DNA of 64,000 nucleotides from Cytobacillus gottheilii (lineage in GTDB: Bacteria; Bacillota; Bacilli; Bacillales; Cytobacillaceae). The stretch spans positions 1,899,631 to 1,963,630 of the forward strand of contig NZ_KV440945.1 of assembly GCF_001636345.1 (NCBI RefSeq), written 5' to 3'. The position numbers were made by a program, and so were the translations under genes. Numbering within the stretch: position 1 is the first letter of the stretch; every line of letters begins with the position of its first letter. Shown here one piece after another: positions 20,820 to 30,720 of the stretch. The notes below the pieces were generated by a model that ran no database searches, was not told where the DNA came from, and saw nothing but the letters and a program-made list of their open reading frames with translations.

Positions 20820-20995
20820 GAAGAGGCTGGACATTATATAGCACGACCATAGAAACGAATGGTTAGAAAGTCGATCTTTCTATCATTCGTTTTTTATTTG
20901 TATTTCTAAAATATATCTTTTTCATTCATAAGTGTAATGAGCGGAGAACACTCGACTTCTGTGGACAATAGAGGAAAGCGGGTAGAACATGCTAG
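20820..20995 (+). repeat. Dispersed composite repeat, copy A (degenerate)
   Basis: GGCTGGACATTATA at 20826 is followed by the CGAATG / CATTCG hairpin that ends cheR, then, at about 20934-20990, by a decayed fragment resembling the GC-rich element at 62805 (GAGCGGAG, CACTCGACT, TAGAGGAAA shared). Related pieces lie at 46086-46205 and 62690-62935. Confidence 0.7.
20855..20899 (+). terminator. Terminator of cheR
   Basis: Arms ACGAATGGTTAGAAAG and CTTTCTATCATTCGT (one mismatch), 4-nt loop TCGA, followed by TTTTTATTT. Confidence 0.85.
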
Positions 20996-21260
20996 TTTAA
21001 ATAACCAAACCATGAACATTGAATTTCGTGTTCAAGACATATTAATCTAGATTTGCCCCAGCCAACTCTCTTATTTTTATCGACAGTGCCGCATCTCCCA
21101 ACCATCACTCTGCTTTTCAGCTTAAAGCCTTCATGGTAAAATGACTGCAATTGATCAAACAAGAAAAATTTTCGAAATTCAAAAATTTTTCTATGTTTTA
21201 CATAAGGGCATATGTTATATTGGTACATAATCCTTTAACAAGTTGAAGGGGGAAAGAGTT
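20996..21260 (+). promoter_or_regulatory. Upstream region of the aro supra-operon
   Basis: No gene. A perfect 11-bp inverted repeat AGAAAAATTTT / AAAATTTTTCT (21162-21172 and 21182-21192, 9-nt centre) stands directly upstream of an AT-rich promoter-like stretch (TTTACA at about 21196, TTATATT at about 21214). A GCCCCAGCC block near 21055 looks like an inverted remnant of the GGCTGGGAC repeat class. Confidence 0.45.
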
Positions 21261-22433
21261 TTGAGATACTTAACATCTGGAGAATCACATGGGCCACAGC
21301 TGACAGCGATCATTGAAGGGTTACCAGCTGGGATGCCGCTAGTCGATTCGGATATAAATGAAGAATTATCAAGGCGCCAAAAAGGTCATGGAAGAGGGCG
21401 CCGCATGCAAATTGAAAAAGATACAGTCAACATTACAAGCGGTGTACGACATGGTTATACCCTTGGCTCACCAGTATGCCTTGCAGTCGAAAATAATGAC
21501 TGGAAGCATTGGACCAAAATAATGGGGGCTGAGCCGTTAAATGAGGACGAATTGGCTGAAATGAAAAGGGTCATTTCAAGACCAAGACCTGGACATGCTG
21601 ATCTGAATGGTGCCTTAAAATATGGCCACAGAGATATGAGAAATGTACTGGAACGCTCTTCAGCACGTGAAACAACTGTGCGGGTTGCAGCTGGTTCTGT
21701 TGCCAAAAAACTACTAAGCCTATTAGGCATAAAAATTACTTCTCACGTTCGTGAAATTGGCGGAATTAGTGCAGATATTAAAGAATATCCGCCAATTGAT
21801 GAAATGATGAAAATTTCCGAAGCTTCTCCTGTCCGCTGTCTCGATGAAAATGCTGGACAGAAAATGATGAACTTAATAGATGAAGCAAAGCAAAATGGTG
21901 ATTCAATTGGCGGTATTGTTGAAGTAATTGTTGAAGGCATGCCTCCTGGAGTTGGCAGTTATGTTCACTATGATCGAAAGCTGGATGCGAAGCTTGCTTC
22001 CGCCATTGTCAGTATTAATGCCTTTAAAGGAGTAGAATTTGGCATTGGTTTTCAGGCTGCAAGAAAACCTGGAAGTGAAGTGCATGATGAAATTGCATGG
22101 AACGAAACAGATGGCTACTACCGCAAGTCTAATAACCTCGGAGGTTTTGAAGGCGGTATGACAACGGGAATGCCAATCGTCGTCCGTGGTGTTATGAAAC
22201 CAATTCCTACACTGTATAAACCATTGCAAAGTGTGGATATTGAAACAAAAGAACCATTTACGGCCAGCATTGAAAGATCCGACAGCTGTGCTGTTCCTGC
22301 TGCAGCTGTTGTAGCAGAGCATGCGGTGGCATGGGAGCTTGCCTCAGCACTTGTGAGCCAGTTTTATGCAGACCGCTTTGAGACTCTTCTGGAGACAGTG
22401 GAAATGCAAAGAACATATGCGAGGGAATTTTAA
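21261..22433 (+). CDS. aroC: Chorismate synthase
   Basis: Called aroF in B. subtilis. Converts EPSP to chorismate with reduced FMN. 390 residues from TTG 21261, giving the canonical start [23 protein letters not shown] lies 6 bp upstream. Family signatures [40 protein letters not shown] and [10 protein letters not shown] are all visible. The stop overlaps the aroB start by one base (TAATG), so translation is coupled. First gene of the aromatic supra-operon. Confidence 0.97.
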   Translation: MRYLTSGESHGPQLTAIIEGLPAGMPLVDSDINEELSRRQKGHGRGRRMQIEKDTVNITSGVRHGYTLGSPVCLAVENNDWKHWTKIMGAEPLNEDELAEMKRVISRPRPGHADLNGALKYGHRDMRNVLERSSARETTVRVAAGSVAKKLLSLLGIKITSHVREIGGISADIKEYPPIDEMMKISEASPVRCLDENAGQKMMNLIDEAKQNGDSIGGIVEVIVEGMPPGVGSYVHYDRKLDAKLASAIVSINAFKGVEFGIGFQAARKPGSEVHDEIAWNETDGYYRKSNNLGGFEGGMTTGMPIVVRGVMKPIPTLYKPLQSVDIETKEPFTASIERSDSCAVPAAAVVAEHAVAWELASALVSQFYADRFETLLETVEMQRTYAREF

Positions 22434-23515
22434 TGAAGGCTGTTTCTGTTCAAACTTCTTCAAAAGAGTATCCAGTTTTAATAGGGGAAAAGATCATCCA
22501 TGAGCTTCCCCTTTTTTTACATAATGAATTTCCTCAGCTGACAAAACTGATGATTATAACGGATGAAAACATTGGCAAATTATATTTACAAGATTTGCTT
22601 GAAGTGCTTTCAGACTTTGAATCCAGTCATATCATTGTTCCTAATGGTGAAAATGCAAAAACGTTTGCAGTATACCATGAATGCCTGACTTTTGCGCTAA
22701 AACAGCAGCTGGACCGTAAATCACTCATACTGGCATTTGGTGGCGGAGCAGTAGGAGATTTAAGCGGGTTTGTTGCTGCAACGTATATGCGCGGTATTCC
22801 TTTCATCCAGATCCCTACTACCATTTTGGCACACGATAGTGCGGTTGGAGGAAAAGTGGCGATTAACCATGAGCTCGGGAAAAATATGGTTGGTGCCTTT
22901 TACCAGCCAGAAGCCGTTTTTTATGATTTAGAATATTTGCATACACTGCCAGAAAGAGAAAAGAGATCTGGATTTGCAGAAGTAATCAAACATGCTCTTA
23001 TTCATGACCTCTCTTTTTATGAGGAGCTCAAAGAAAAGGTCAAAACAATAGAAGATATTCAAGCACGGCTAATACAGCCTTTTTTAGCTAGAGGTATTGA
23101 GATTAAAGCGAATATAGTAGGAGAAGATGAGAAAGAAACAGGTAAACGTGCCTTTTTAAATTTTGGCCATACACTTGGTCATGCAGTTGAAGCAGAGATG
23201 GGCTATGGCGGCTGGTCACACGGAGAAGCGATTATTGTCGGCATGAGGTATGCCATCCAATTAAGTAAAAAGTATAATAAATTCGCTTTTAATGATGAAG
23301 AATTTACAAACTGGCTAATTTCATTAGGATACGAAACAGAGATCCCAGCTGAAATTCCAGCTGAAAAACTTCTGCTGCGCATGAAGCAAGATAAAAAAAC
23401 TATTGGTTCTTCCATTACATTCGTATTGCTTGAAGCAATAGGAAATCCAATGATGATGAAAATAGATGATGAAGCTTTAATGATGGAACTTGAGCGTTTT
23501 GTCAAAAAGGGATAA
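22433..23515 (+). CDS. aroB: 3-dehydroquinate synthase
   Basis: 360 residues. Makes 3-dehydroquinate from DAHP using NAD+ and a divalent metal. NAD-binding and metal-site blocks GGGAVGDLSGFVAATYMRG, PTTILAHDSAVGGKVAIN and NFGHTLGHAVE are present. It follows aroC with overlapping stop and start and precedes aroH by 46 bp. Confidence 0.97.
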   Translation: MKAVSVQTSSKEYPVLIGEKIIHELPLFLHNEFPQLTKLMIITDENIGKLYLQDLLEVLSDFESSHIIVPNGENAKTFAVYHECLTFALKQQLDRKSLILAFGGGAVGDLSGFVAATYMRGIPFIQIPTTILAHDSAVGGKVAINHELGKNMVGAFYQPEAVFYDLEYLHTLPEREKRSGFAEVIKHALIHDLSFYEELKEKVKTIEDIQARLIQPFLARGIEIKANIVGEDEKETGKRAFLNFGHTLGHAVEAEMGYGGWSHGEAIIVGMRYAIQLSKKYNKFAFNDEEFTNWLISLGYETEIPAEIPAEKLLLRMKQDKKTIGSSITFVLLEAIGNPMMMKIDDEALMMELERFVKKG

Positions 23516-23561
23516 GACGAAAAGCAACAATACTTAGACAGGATGTAAAGGAGGAAAAAAA

Positions 23562-23936
23562 GTGATCAGAGGGATTAGAGGAGCAACCACGGTTGACGAA
23601 GACAGTGAAAAGCTCATTTTAGAAGAGACAGAAATTTTGCTCAAAGAAATAATTAAAGAAAATAAGCTCGAAGCGGAGCAAGTTGCCTCTGTACTCTTTT
23701 CAGTCACAGAAGATCTGACTGCGTGTTTTCCTGCAAAAGCAATGAGAGCAATTGACGGCTGGAAATACGTTCCTGTCATGTGTACACGAGAAATTCCTGT
23801 GCCAGAATCCTTGTCTCTGTGTGTACGGGTGATGATGCATGTCAATACAGACAGATCACAGCAGGAAATAAATCATGTATACTTGCGTAATGCCATTTCG
23901 CTGCGACCGGACTTGGCGGAAACGGAAAAAGAATAA
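23562..23936 (+). CDS. aroH: Chorismate mutase (AroH type)
   Basis: 124 residues, the small monofunctional trimeric class. Rearranges chorismate to prephenate. RGIRGATTV with Arg near position 7, the FPAKAMR segment and CxR near the middle (MCTREIPVP) contribute the active site. GTG start behind AAAGGAGG. In B. subtilis the next genes are trpEDCFBA; here hisC follows after 41 bp. Confidence 0.96.
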   Translation: MIRGIRGATTVDEDSEKLILEETEILLKEIIKENKLEAEQVASVLFSVTEDLTACFPAKAMRAIDGWKYVPVMCTREIPVPESLSLCVRVMMHVNTDRSQQEINHVYLRNAISLRPDLAETEKE

Positions 23937-23977
23937 ACACTATTAATGAGGCTTTTTAATTAGAGGTGGGGATAACG

Positions 23978-25078
23978 ATGAAATGGAAGGAACAGCTTTT
24001 AAGTTTAACACCATATCAGCCAGGAAAATCAATTGAAGAAGTGAAAAAGCAATATGGCTTAGCAGAAATCACAAAGCTGGCATCAAATGAAAACCCATTT
24101 GGCTGCTCCCAGGCAGCATCTGATGCTATGCAGAAGGACCTTTCATATTACGCTTTATATCCGGATGGTTATGCACAGGAACTGCGTGATACGCTTTCAA
24201 GCTTTTTGAAAGTAAAACCAAGTCAATTAATCTTTGGAAATGGATCCGATGAAATTATTTTAATGATAGCAAGAGCATTGCTAAGTCCTGGGACGAACAC
24301 CATTACATCTGCTCCTACTTTTCCTCAATACAAGCATAACGCTATTGTTGAAGGTGCAGAGATTAGAGAAGCACCGCTTAAGAATGGCGGCTTTGACTTA
24401 GATAAGATGCTGGAGCTTATCGATGAGAATACATCTGTTGTATGGATCTGTACACCAAACAATCCAACAGGTGTCTATATTCCTGAAAAGGATCTTATTG
24501 CATTTATAGAAAAAGTTTCTGAAGATGTTTTAGTTGTAATTGATGAAGCTTATTGTGAGTATACCACTGCAGAAGATTATCATGATTCTGTAAAACTTGT
24601 AGAACGTTTTCCAAACGTCATTGCGTTAAGAACTTTCTCAAAAATATATGGCCTTGCCAGTCTTCGAATTGGCTATGGAATTGCTAATGAGAAGATCATT
24701 CGCGGCTTAGAGCCTGTCCGTGAACCTTTCAATGCAAATAGATTTGCTCAGGCTGCAGCAATAGCTGCCGTTGGAGACCAATCTTTTATTGAAAACTGTA
24801 AAGAAGCTAACAGGAAGGGATTAGAACAGTTTTATACTTTCTGCAAAAACAGGAATCTGAAGTATTACCCTTCCCAAGCAAACTTTATTTTAATCGATTT
24901 TGCTGCAGATGCAGATGAAGTTTTTCAATATTTACTAGAAAAAGGTTATATTGTCCGTTCCGGTAAAGCGCTTGGATTTCCTGAAGCAGTGAGAGTAACA
25001 ATCGGTTCAGAACAGCAGAATGCAGGAGTTATTTCTGCAATGGAGCAATATCTCAAAGTTCAGAATGCACGAAATTAA
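23978..25078 (+). CDS. hisC: Histidinol-phosphate/aromatic aminotransferase
   Basis: 366-residue fold-type I PLP enzyme. In Bacillus HisC serves both histidine synthesis and transamination of prephenate-derived phenylpyruvate and hydroxyphenylpyruvate, which explains its place among aro genes. Motifs: KLASNENPFG, WICTPNNPTG, VIDEAYCEY, and the PLP lysine in SKIYGLASLRIGYG. The start at ATG 23978 follows AGAGGTGGGGAT. A terminator separates it from tyrA. Confidence 0.95.
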   Translation: MKWKEQLLSLTPYQPGKSIEEVKKQYGLAEITKLASNENPFGCSQAASDAMQKDLSYYALYPDGYAQELRDTLSSFLKVKPSQLIFGNGSDEIILMIARALLSPGTNTITSAPTFPQYKHNAIVEGAEIREAPLKNGGFDLDKMLELIDENTSVVWICTPNNPTGVYIPEKDLIAFIEKVSEDVLVVIDEAYCEYTTAEDYHDSVKLVERFPNVIALRTFSKIYGLASLRIGYGIANEKIIRGLEPVREPFNANRFAQAAAIAAVGDQSFIENCKEANRKGLEQFYTFCKNRNLKYYPSQANFILIDFAADADEVFQYLLEKGYIVRSGKALGFPEAVRVTIGSEQQNAGVISAMEQYLKVQNARN

Positions 25079-25084
25079 AATAGT

Positions 25085-25118
25085 TTCAGAGGTGATCGAT
25101 CTGCCTCTGAATTTTTTT
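25085..25118 (+). terminator. Terminator between hisC and tyrA
   Basis: Perfect stem TTCAGAGG / CCTCTGAA, loop TGATCGATCTG, then seven T residues. It would limit read-through from aroCBH-hisC into tyrA-aroA. Confidence 0.85.
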
Positions 25119-25214
25119 CAATTTAAACAGAAATTGAGTCTTTCCTTATTACTACAAGCAAGAAACTAATGATTGGTACAGTGTGAAACTCGTTTTAAAG
25201 GGAGAGGTCATAAC

Positions 25215-26321
25215 ATGCAAGGAAGAGTATTGATGATCGGATTGGGGCTTATTGGCGGATCTCTTGCCCTTTCAATTAAAAAAGCTCATGAAAAAGCTTG
25301 GATTGTTGGCTATGATGTTAATGAAGAACAAGGAAGGTTAGCAAAGATGCTGACAGTTGTAGATGAATTAGCAGTCTCAATTGATGAGGAAGCGGTGAAG
25401 GCTGATTTGATTATAATTGCAGCTCCTGTTATAGAAACCGAGCATATCCTTCATCAATTATTAAGGCTCGAGCTTAAGGAAAATGTTATTATTTCGGATG
25501 CTGGAAGTACAAAGCAGGAGATTGTTCGTGCAGGTGCGAAATTCAAAGAAAAGAACATTGCCTTTATTGGAGGTCATCCAATGGCAGGTTCACATAAAAG
25601 CGGCGTTTCTGCAGCTCGCCCGCTGCTTTTTGAAAATGCCTTTTATTTGCTCACACCTGAAGAGCATATTAAAGAAGATCAACTAGATCTCCTGCAAAAT
25701 TGGCTCTCAGGAACCAATGCAAGATTTTTAGTTGTCAGTCCAAAAGAACATGACCAATTAACAGGGGTTATCAGTCATTTTCCGCATATTATTGCAGCCT
25801 CCCTTGTTCATCAGGCTAAGAGGTCTGGCGAAACGCATGAGCTTGTAGCACGTTTAGCTGCTGGTGGATTTAGAGATATAACAAGAATTGCCTCAAGTAA
25901 TCCAAACATGTGGAGAGACATTTTATTGCACAACAAAGCTGTCCTGCTCGATCTTTTGGAGGATTGGCAGCTTGAGATGGAAAAAGTGAAAACGATGCTT
26001 ACTTCTGCTAGTGGTTCGGAAATTCATCACTATTTTGCCGATGCCAAGCATTATCGTGATGATCTGCCCCAAAAGCAGAAAGGGGCTATTCCCGCTTTTT
26101 ATGATTTGTTTGTAGATGTGCCTGATTATCCTGGTGTCATTTCGGAAATTACGGGATACTTAGCTAAAGAAGAAATTAGCATTACAAATATAAGCATACG
26201 GGAAACAAGGGAAGATATTATGGGTGTGCTCGTCATCAGCTTTCAAACAGACGAAGATCGCAGCAGAGCCATTTCTTGTATAAAGCATCATACACAATAT
26301 GACACAACAATAGGGTTATAG
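25215..26321 (+). CDS. tyrA: Prephenate dehydrogenase
   Basis: 368 residues from ATG 25215 (AGGGAGAGG upstream). Oxidatively decarboxylates prephenate to 4-hydroxyphenylpyruvate. Rossmann motif [15 protein letters not shown], active-site [12 protein letters not shown], and a C-terminal ACT domain ([18 protein letters not shown]), which usually gives feedback regulation by amino acids. Followed after 11 bp by aroA. Confidence 0.95.
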   Translation: MQGRVLMIGLGLIGGSLALSIKKAHEKAWIVGYDVNEEQGRLAKMLTVVDELAVSIDEEAVKADLIIIAAPVIETEHILHQLLRLELKENVIISDAGSTKQEIVRAGAKFKEKNIAFIGGHPMAGSHKSGVSAARPLLFENAFYLLTPEEHIKEDQLDLLQNWLSGTNARFLVVSPKEHDQLTGVISHFPHIIAASLVHQAKRSGETHELVARLAAGGFRDITRIASSNPNMWRDILLHNKAVLLDLLEDWQLEMEKVKTMLTSASGSEIHHYFADAKHYRDDLPQKQKGAIPAFYDLFVDVPDYPGVISEITGYLAKEEISITNISIRETREDIMGVLVISFQTDEDRSRAISCIKHHTQYDTTIGL

Positions 26322-26332
26322 GAGGTAAAACT

Positions 26333-27616
26333 GTGAAGCTAGTACATGATATTCCTGGATTAAAAGGAAACGTACAGGTGCCAGGTGATAAATCAATATC
26401 ACATCGCTCGATCATGTTTGGGGCAATCGCCACTGGAGAAACAAAAGTAACGAATTTTCTGCAAGGGGATGATTGTTTAAGCACAATTTCCTGTTTTAGA
26501 AAACTTGGTGTCCAAATAGACTTACAGGAAGATCAGGTGGTTATTAAAGGATCAGGCTTAGCTGGTTTAAAAGAACCTGAAGATATTTTACATGTTGGTA
26601 ATTCAGGCACAACCATTCGACTAATGATGGGAATTTTGGCTGGCAGAGATTTTCACTCCGTTCTGATTGGTGATGAATCAATTGCCAAACGGCCAATGAC
26701 AAGAGTAACAAAGCCGCTTCAGCAATTTGGTGCAAGCATTCAAGGAAGAAAAAATGCAGAATTCACGCCAATTTCTTTAAAGGGCGGTCCTTTACAGGGA
26801 ACTACATATGAAATGCCGATTGCGAGTGCACAGGTAAAATCGGCACTGTTGTTTGCTGGCCTGCAGGCAGAAGGAACAACAACAATCATCGAGCAGGCAA
26901 GAACAAGGGATCATACAGAAAAAATGATCAAGGCTTTTGGCGGGAAAGTGGAAGTTGATGGATTAAAGGTCAGTGTGCAAGGCGGTCAAGAGCTTAAAGG
27001 CACAACGGTGCATGTTCCTGGTGATATATCTTCAGCAGCTTTTTTTCTCGCAGCTGGTGCCATCGTGCCAAACAGTAAGATCACCTTGAAAAATGTCGGT
27101 TTAAACCCAACGCGTACAGGTATGATTGATGTGTTATCAGCAATGGGAGCAAATTTACAAGTGGCTCCATACGAAAACGGACAGGCAGAACCAGCTGGAG
27201 ATCTTACCATTCAGACATCGGCTTTAAAAGGGACTGTCATTGATGGTGAATTAATTCCTCGGCTCATTGATGAGATTCCGATCATTGCTCTTCTTGCAAG
27301 TCAAGCAGAGGGTCAAACGATCATTAAAGATGCAGAGGAATTGAAGGTAAAAGAAACGAATCGTATTGATACTGTTGTGAATGAGCTCCATAAACTTGGT
27401 GTGAAGATTACTGCAACCGATGATGGAATGGTGATTGATGGGAAGTCGGCTATTTCAGGCGGCAAAGTATCAAGCCATGGCGACCACCGCATTGGAATGA
27501 TGCTTGCTATTGCTGCTGCCATCAGCAAAGAAGAGATCCATTTAGAAGAAGCTGAAGCCATCTCGGTCTCATACCCGAATTTTTTTGAGCACTTGCATAG
27601 TTTGATTGCAGAATAA
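26333..27616 (+). CDS. aroA: 5-enolpyruvylshikimate-3-phosphate synthase
   Basis: Called aroE in B. subtilis. 427 residues, GTG start behind GGAGGT. Condenses shikimate 3-phosphate with phosphoenolpyruvate. Signatures: [26 protein letters not shown], and the C-terminal [13 protein letters not shown]. The segment with GNSGTT and Gly96-region alanine-free sequence cannot by itself assign inhibitor class. Ends the supra-operon with a strong terminator. Confidence 0.97.
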   Translation: MKLVHDIPGLKGNVQVPGDKSISHRSIMFGAIATGETKVTNFLQGDDCLSTISCFRKLGVQIDLQEDQVVIKGSGLAGLKEPEDILHVGNSGTTIRLMMGILAGRDFHSVLIGDESIAKRPMTRVTKPLQQFGASIQGRKNAEFTPISLKGGPLQGTTYEMPIASAQVKSALLFAGLQAEGTTTIIEQARTRDHTEKMIKAFGGKVEVDGLKVSVQGGQELKGTTVHVPGDISSAAFFLAAGAIVPNSKITLKNVGLNPTRTGMIDVLSAMGANLQVAPYENGQAEPAGDLTIQTSALKGTVIDGELIPRLIDEIPIIALLASQAEGQTIIKDAEELKVKETNRIDTVVNELHKLGVKITATDDGMVIDGKSAISGGKVSSHGDHRIGMMLAIAAAISKEEIHLEEAEAISVSYPNFFEHLHSLIAE

Positions 27617-27644
27617 TGTTTTGATTTTATCATTGTGTGAAAAG

Positions 27645-27699
27645 AAACAGCCTGATAAGGAGGGATCAATTAGATCCTGGCCAATCAGGCTGTTTTTTT
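27645..27699 (+). terminator. Terminator of tyrA-aroA
   Basis: Arms AAACAGCCTGAT and ATCAGGCTGTTT, with an inner GGATC / GATCC stem, then seven T residues. Confidence 0.93.
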
Positions 27700-27752
27700 G
27701 TGAAAATGAAGATATTACCAGCTTGTTCTATTGAGACGTAAACGAGAGAAGG

Positions 27753-28230
27753 TTATACCTGTGGCGCAATTTTACTGGTATGAAGGCATTTCTTAATATC
27801 ATTTATTGCCTGCAGATGCATTCCTTCATGGAAAATAGTTCTAATTAATACTTGCTCAATTGTTTGCATGCCCATTTCTGTTGGCGGAAATTCTTTGTCT
27901 AAACAATTGCTATATTGTTTAAGGATCAAATCAGGCTGCTTTTTCAGCAATTCTTTAAGTTCAGAATATGTAGGTGTCAAAGCTTTCTGGACTAGTTCCA
28001 AACCCAAAAGATTTTCGAATGCATTCGGGTATTTCAATGTTTTCTTTTGTTAAAGTCTCAATCCATAAGTATTGATCAAGATAAAGATGACCTATTTGCC
28101 ATCTTATATTGTTGCGGAAATTTTCCGGAATCCATTCTGCTTCATGGTCAGTTACGTTTTCCAATGTATGAAGAACTTCTTCACGGTAGGTTTTTAATTG
28201 CCTGAAAAGGTTTTCCTGTCGGCTATTCAT
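27753..28230 (-). pseudogene. DinB-family protein, split by a frameshift
   Basis: Two overlapping minus-strand frames together match one DinB/YfiT-like four-helix protein of about 158 residues. The first (28230-27961) gives the start MNSRQENLF through WQIGHLYLDQYLW to FGFGTSPESFDT and then runs into a stop. The second supplies PTYSELKELLKKQ through the HEGMH metal-ligand motif to the end. The three likely histidine ligands are thus split between frames. Removing one base near 27978 would restore a continuous frame. A sequencing error cannot be excluded, though there is no homopolymer at the junction. Confidence 0.8.
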
Positions 28231-28484
28231 TTTGAAAAACTCCTTTATTAAATTGATTAACAGTTTATGTTATAAAACTAACACCTTAACTCTGAAGGCT
28301 GTTGGAATATATTAGTGTATTTCGATTTTTTGGCTGATTTTACCTTCTTGAAATGGTGTTAAGTGAAAAAATATTTTTAAAAAATTCTATAGGATTAAGA
28401 GTCCCGGATTCTTCTGATGAGAAACAGTCATTATTTTCACACCATCTTCATAGCTTGTCTTAAGACCGTTAAGAGGGTGATTTG
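28231..28484. other. Divergent intergenic region
   Basis: 254 bp between the minus-strand DinB gene and the plus-strand amidohydrolase-like gene. AT-rich, with GAGTTTTTC (a GAAAAACTC reverse complement) next to the DinB start. No further gene or clear structure is seen. Confidence 0.35.
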
Positions 28485-29390
28485 ATGGCGTACATTATTG
28501 AAAATGCAAATATTGTTAGCGGAGATACAATTAAAGAGTCTTCTCTCTTCGTTGAGGAAGGGAAAATTTCCACGTTGAAAACTGCATTTCCACGCTATAA
28601 GCATATGAGGATGAATGCCAATTCTTTTTTGCTGACACCAATCCATGTGATGTATGATTCAAAATTTCCAAATCTGGGCTCTCATCTTAATCAGAAAAGC
28701 TATTTTACAGAGGAGTATATTTTAAAAGGAACTACTGCAGTGCTGACATCCGTCTATGTGCACTTTGAAAAGGATCTTAAAACCAATATTAAGCGTTTGA
28801 AAACAAATTTGCTTAACAGTCCGATTGACTATATAATCGGAGTGCGCATCCCCCTGAGACTATTAACAACATCTTTTTTGTTAAAATCGAAACAGGAGAG
28901 GATTCCCGCATTATTTATAGAAATAGATAGTGTTGAAGAATTGAAAAATATGCCTTGGGGCTGGATCCGAGAAGCCATGTTTCCATACAATAGCCCTTTG
29001 ATCCCTGTTATAAAATACGAGCAGCCTTCCGAGCGGACATTGGCATTAAAGACGTGGAAGATGATTGTTAAGAATGAGAAAATCCCTGCCTTATTGGGGG
29101 AGCTGCCGGAAAAGCAAAATCTGTCCAGAAGTATATTGGCGAAAATTGGCATCTATCCTTTAAAAGCGGCAATTCAAATAGGAAGTGAGCTTTCCTATAA
29201 TCTTTATCTTCCTGGCAAGGAAATCATAAAAATTGAAGAATTAGAGCTTAATGATTATCATAAAGAAAGGTTAGCGGTTACGGTTCATAAAGGAACAGTA
29301 ATCCGAGCCGGTGATGAGGTTATGTACAGACCCGGAGCCGGGGAACACGTACTTATTAAAACTCCTTCTTATTTTACATTTGGAGATTAG
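28485..29390 (+). CDS. Amidohydrolase-like protein without the HxH metal site
   Basis: 301 residues from ATG 28485 behind AAGAGGGTGA. The N-terminus (IIENANIVSGDTIKESSLFV, then EEGKI) has the layout of the beta-sandwich composite domain of metal-dependent amidohydrolases. It is followed by LTPIHVMYD and KGTTAVLTS, which align in order with the PGFIDxHxH and GGTT blocks, but the HxH ligands are missing. The C-terminus (HKGTVIRAGDEVMYRPGAGEHV) resembles the closing sandwich strand region. It is also shorter than real dihydroorotase- or NagA-like enzymes. I infer a non-catalytic or repurposed family member. It precedes ypiA by 19 bp and is probably co-transcribed. Confidence 0.6.
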   Translation: MAYIIENANIVSGDTIKESSLFVEEGKISTLKTAFPRYKHMRMNANSFLLTPIHVMYDSKFPNLGSHLNQKSYFTEEYILKGTTAVLTSVYVHFEKDLKTNIKRLKTNLLNSPIDYIIGVRIPLRLLTTSFLLKSKQERIPALFIEIDSVEELKNMPWGWIREAMFPYNSPLIPVIKYEQPSERTLALKTWKMIVKNEKIPALLGELPEKQNLSRSILAKIGIYPLKAAIQIGSELSYNLYLPGKEIIKIEELELNDYHKERLAVTVHKGTVIRAGDEVMYRPGAGEHVLIKTPSYFTFGD

Positions 29391-29409
29391 AGAGCGAAAG
29401 GAAAAATAC

Positions 29410-30675
29410 ATGGATAAAGTTAAGCAAATCATTTCTCTATTAGAAAACGGTCAGCATGAAGAAGCAATTAACAATTATAAAGATATATTAAAAGATGGAT
29501 CCCACGAAGAAAGGTTTGTGTTAGCGGAGGAGCTGCTCCAATTCGGATTTCTTGAAGAAGCAAAAGCCCTGTTCGAACGCTTATTACAAGCCTATCCAGA
29601 AGAAGGGGAGCTGCTCGTTTTACTGGCAGAAATAGAGATCGATCTTGGCAATGAAGAGGAAGCGATTCTTGTTCTTGAAAAAATAGATCACAATGATCCA
29701 AGTTACCCCCAAGCTCTTCTGCTCCTTGCTGATTTATACCAAATGCAGGGTTTGTTTGAAGTAAGCGAACAAAAGCTTTTACAGGCAAAGTCTATCCTGC
29801 CTGAGGAGCGTGTCATTGATTTTGCGCTCGGCGAGTTATTTTCCGAGGAAGGCAAGTTTCTTGACGCCATAAAGGCTTACCAGAAGGTCTTAAAGACTGA
29901 TGAAGTTATTGCGGGGGTAAATGTAAACGAAAGACTTGCCGACGTTTTAAGTGCGTCTGGAGCCTTTGAGGATGCATTGCCTTTCTTTGAAAAAGCATTA
30001 GAGCATAAACTTGAGATCAATACCTTATTCAGCTATGCCTTTACTGCCTTGCAAGCAGGATTTAATCGTACAGCCATTGAAAAGTTTAATGAATTAAAAG
30101 AATTAGATCACGAATATCATTCACTTTATTATCATCTTGCTAAAAGCTATGAGCGAGAAGAAGAGCTGGAAAATGCGTTTAATAGCATTAAAACAGGCAT
30201 TGCACAAGATGAGTTTAATAAGGAGCTATTTTTCTATGGAGGAAAGCTTGCGCTGAAACTGGGAAAAGAAGATGAAGCTGTCGATTTATTCAGGCAGGCG
30301 TTAGCTCTTGATCCTGAATATACAGAAGCTGCCCTAACTTTAAATAAAGTATTTTTAAAGCAGGAACAATATGAAGATATGCTTGAAATTGTCACTTTAA
30401 TGGAGCAGTTTGAAAATGAGGAGCCGCAAATTTTATGGGATGCTGCTGTAGCTTATCAGCATCTTGAAGAATTTTCACAGGCATTAAACAAATATCAGCT
30501 TGCATATACTTATTTTAAACAGCAGCCGGATTTTCTTTCTGAGTACGGTTATTTTCTAATTGAGGAAGGAAAAAGAGTGGAAGCTGCAGAAATCTTTAAG
30601 CAACTCATAAAGCTCGATCCGGAAAATGGGGAGTATGCGGATGTATTGGCACGGATTACAGACGAATACATGTAA
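29410..30675 (+). CDS. ypiA: YpiA, tetratricopeptide-repeat protein
   Basis: 421 residues from ATG 29410, close to the B. subtilis length. At least eight TPR-like helical hairpins run through the protein (for example FGFLEEAKALFERLLQAYPE and KEDEAVDLFRQALALDPEY). No signal peptide, so cytoplasmic. TPR arrays mediate protein-protein contact; the partner is unknown. A longer frame from 29311 overlaps the upstream gene and lacks a ribosome-binding site. Order ypiA-ypiB-ypiF-qcrABC matches B. subtilis. Confidence 0.9.
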   Translation: MDKVKQIISLLENGQHEEAINNYKDILKDGSHEERFVLAEELLQFGFLEEAKALFERLLQAYPEEGELLVLLAEIEIDLGNEEEAILVLEKIDHNDPSYPQALLLLADLYQMQGLFEVSEQKLLQAKSILPEERVIDFALGELFSEEGKFLDAIKAYQKVLKTDEVIAGVNVNERLADVLSASGAFEDALPFFEKALEHKLEINTLFSYAFTALQAGFNRTAIEKFNELKELDHEYHSLYYHLAKSYEREEELENAFNSIKTGIAQDEFNKELFFYGGKLALKLGKEDEAVDLFRQALALDPEYTEAALTLNKVFLKQEQYEDMLEIVTLMEQFENEEPQILWDAAVAYQHLEEFSQALNKYQLAYTYFKQQPDFLSEYGYFLIEEGKRVEAAEIFKQLIKLDPENGEYADVLARITDEYM

Positions 30676-30720
30676 AGGATCGTTCTAAAAATCTGGCTGT
30701 TAGCAGAGGAGGGAATCACA

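Noticed and set aside
23936..23978. Remnant of trp genes between aroH and hisC
   Set aside because: The 41-bp gap contains only the hisC ribosome-binding site and AT-rich sequence, no trp-like fragment.
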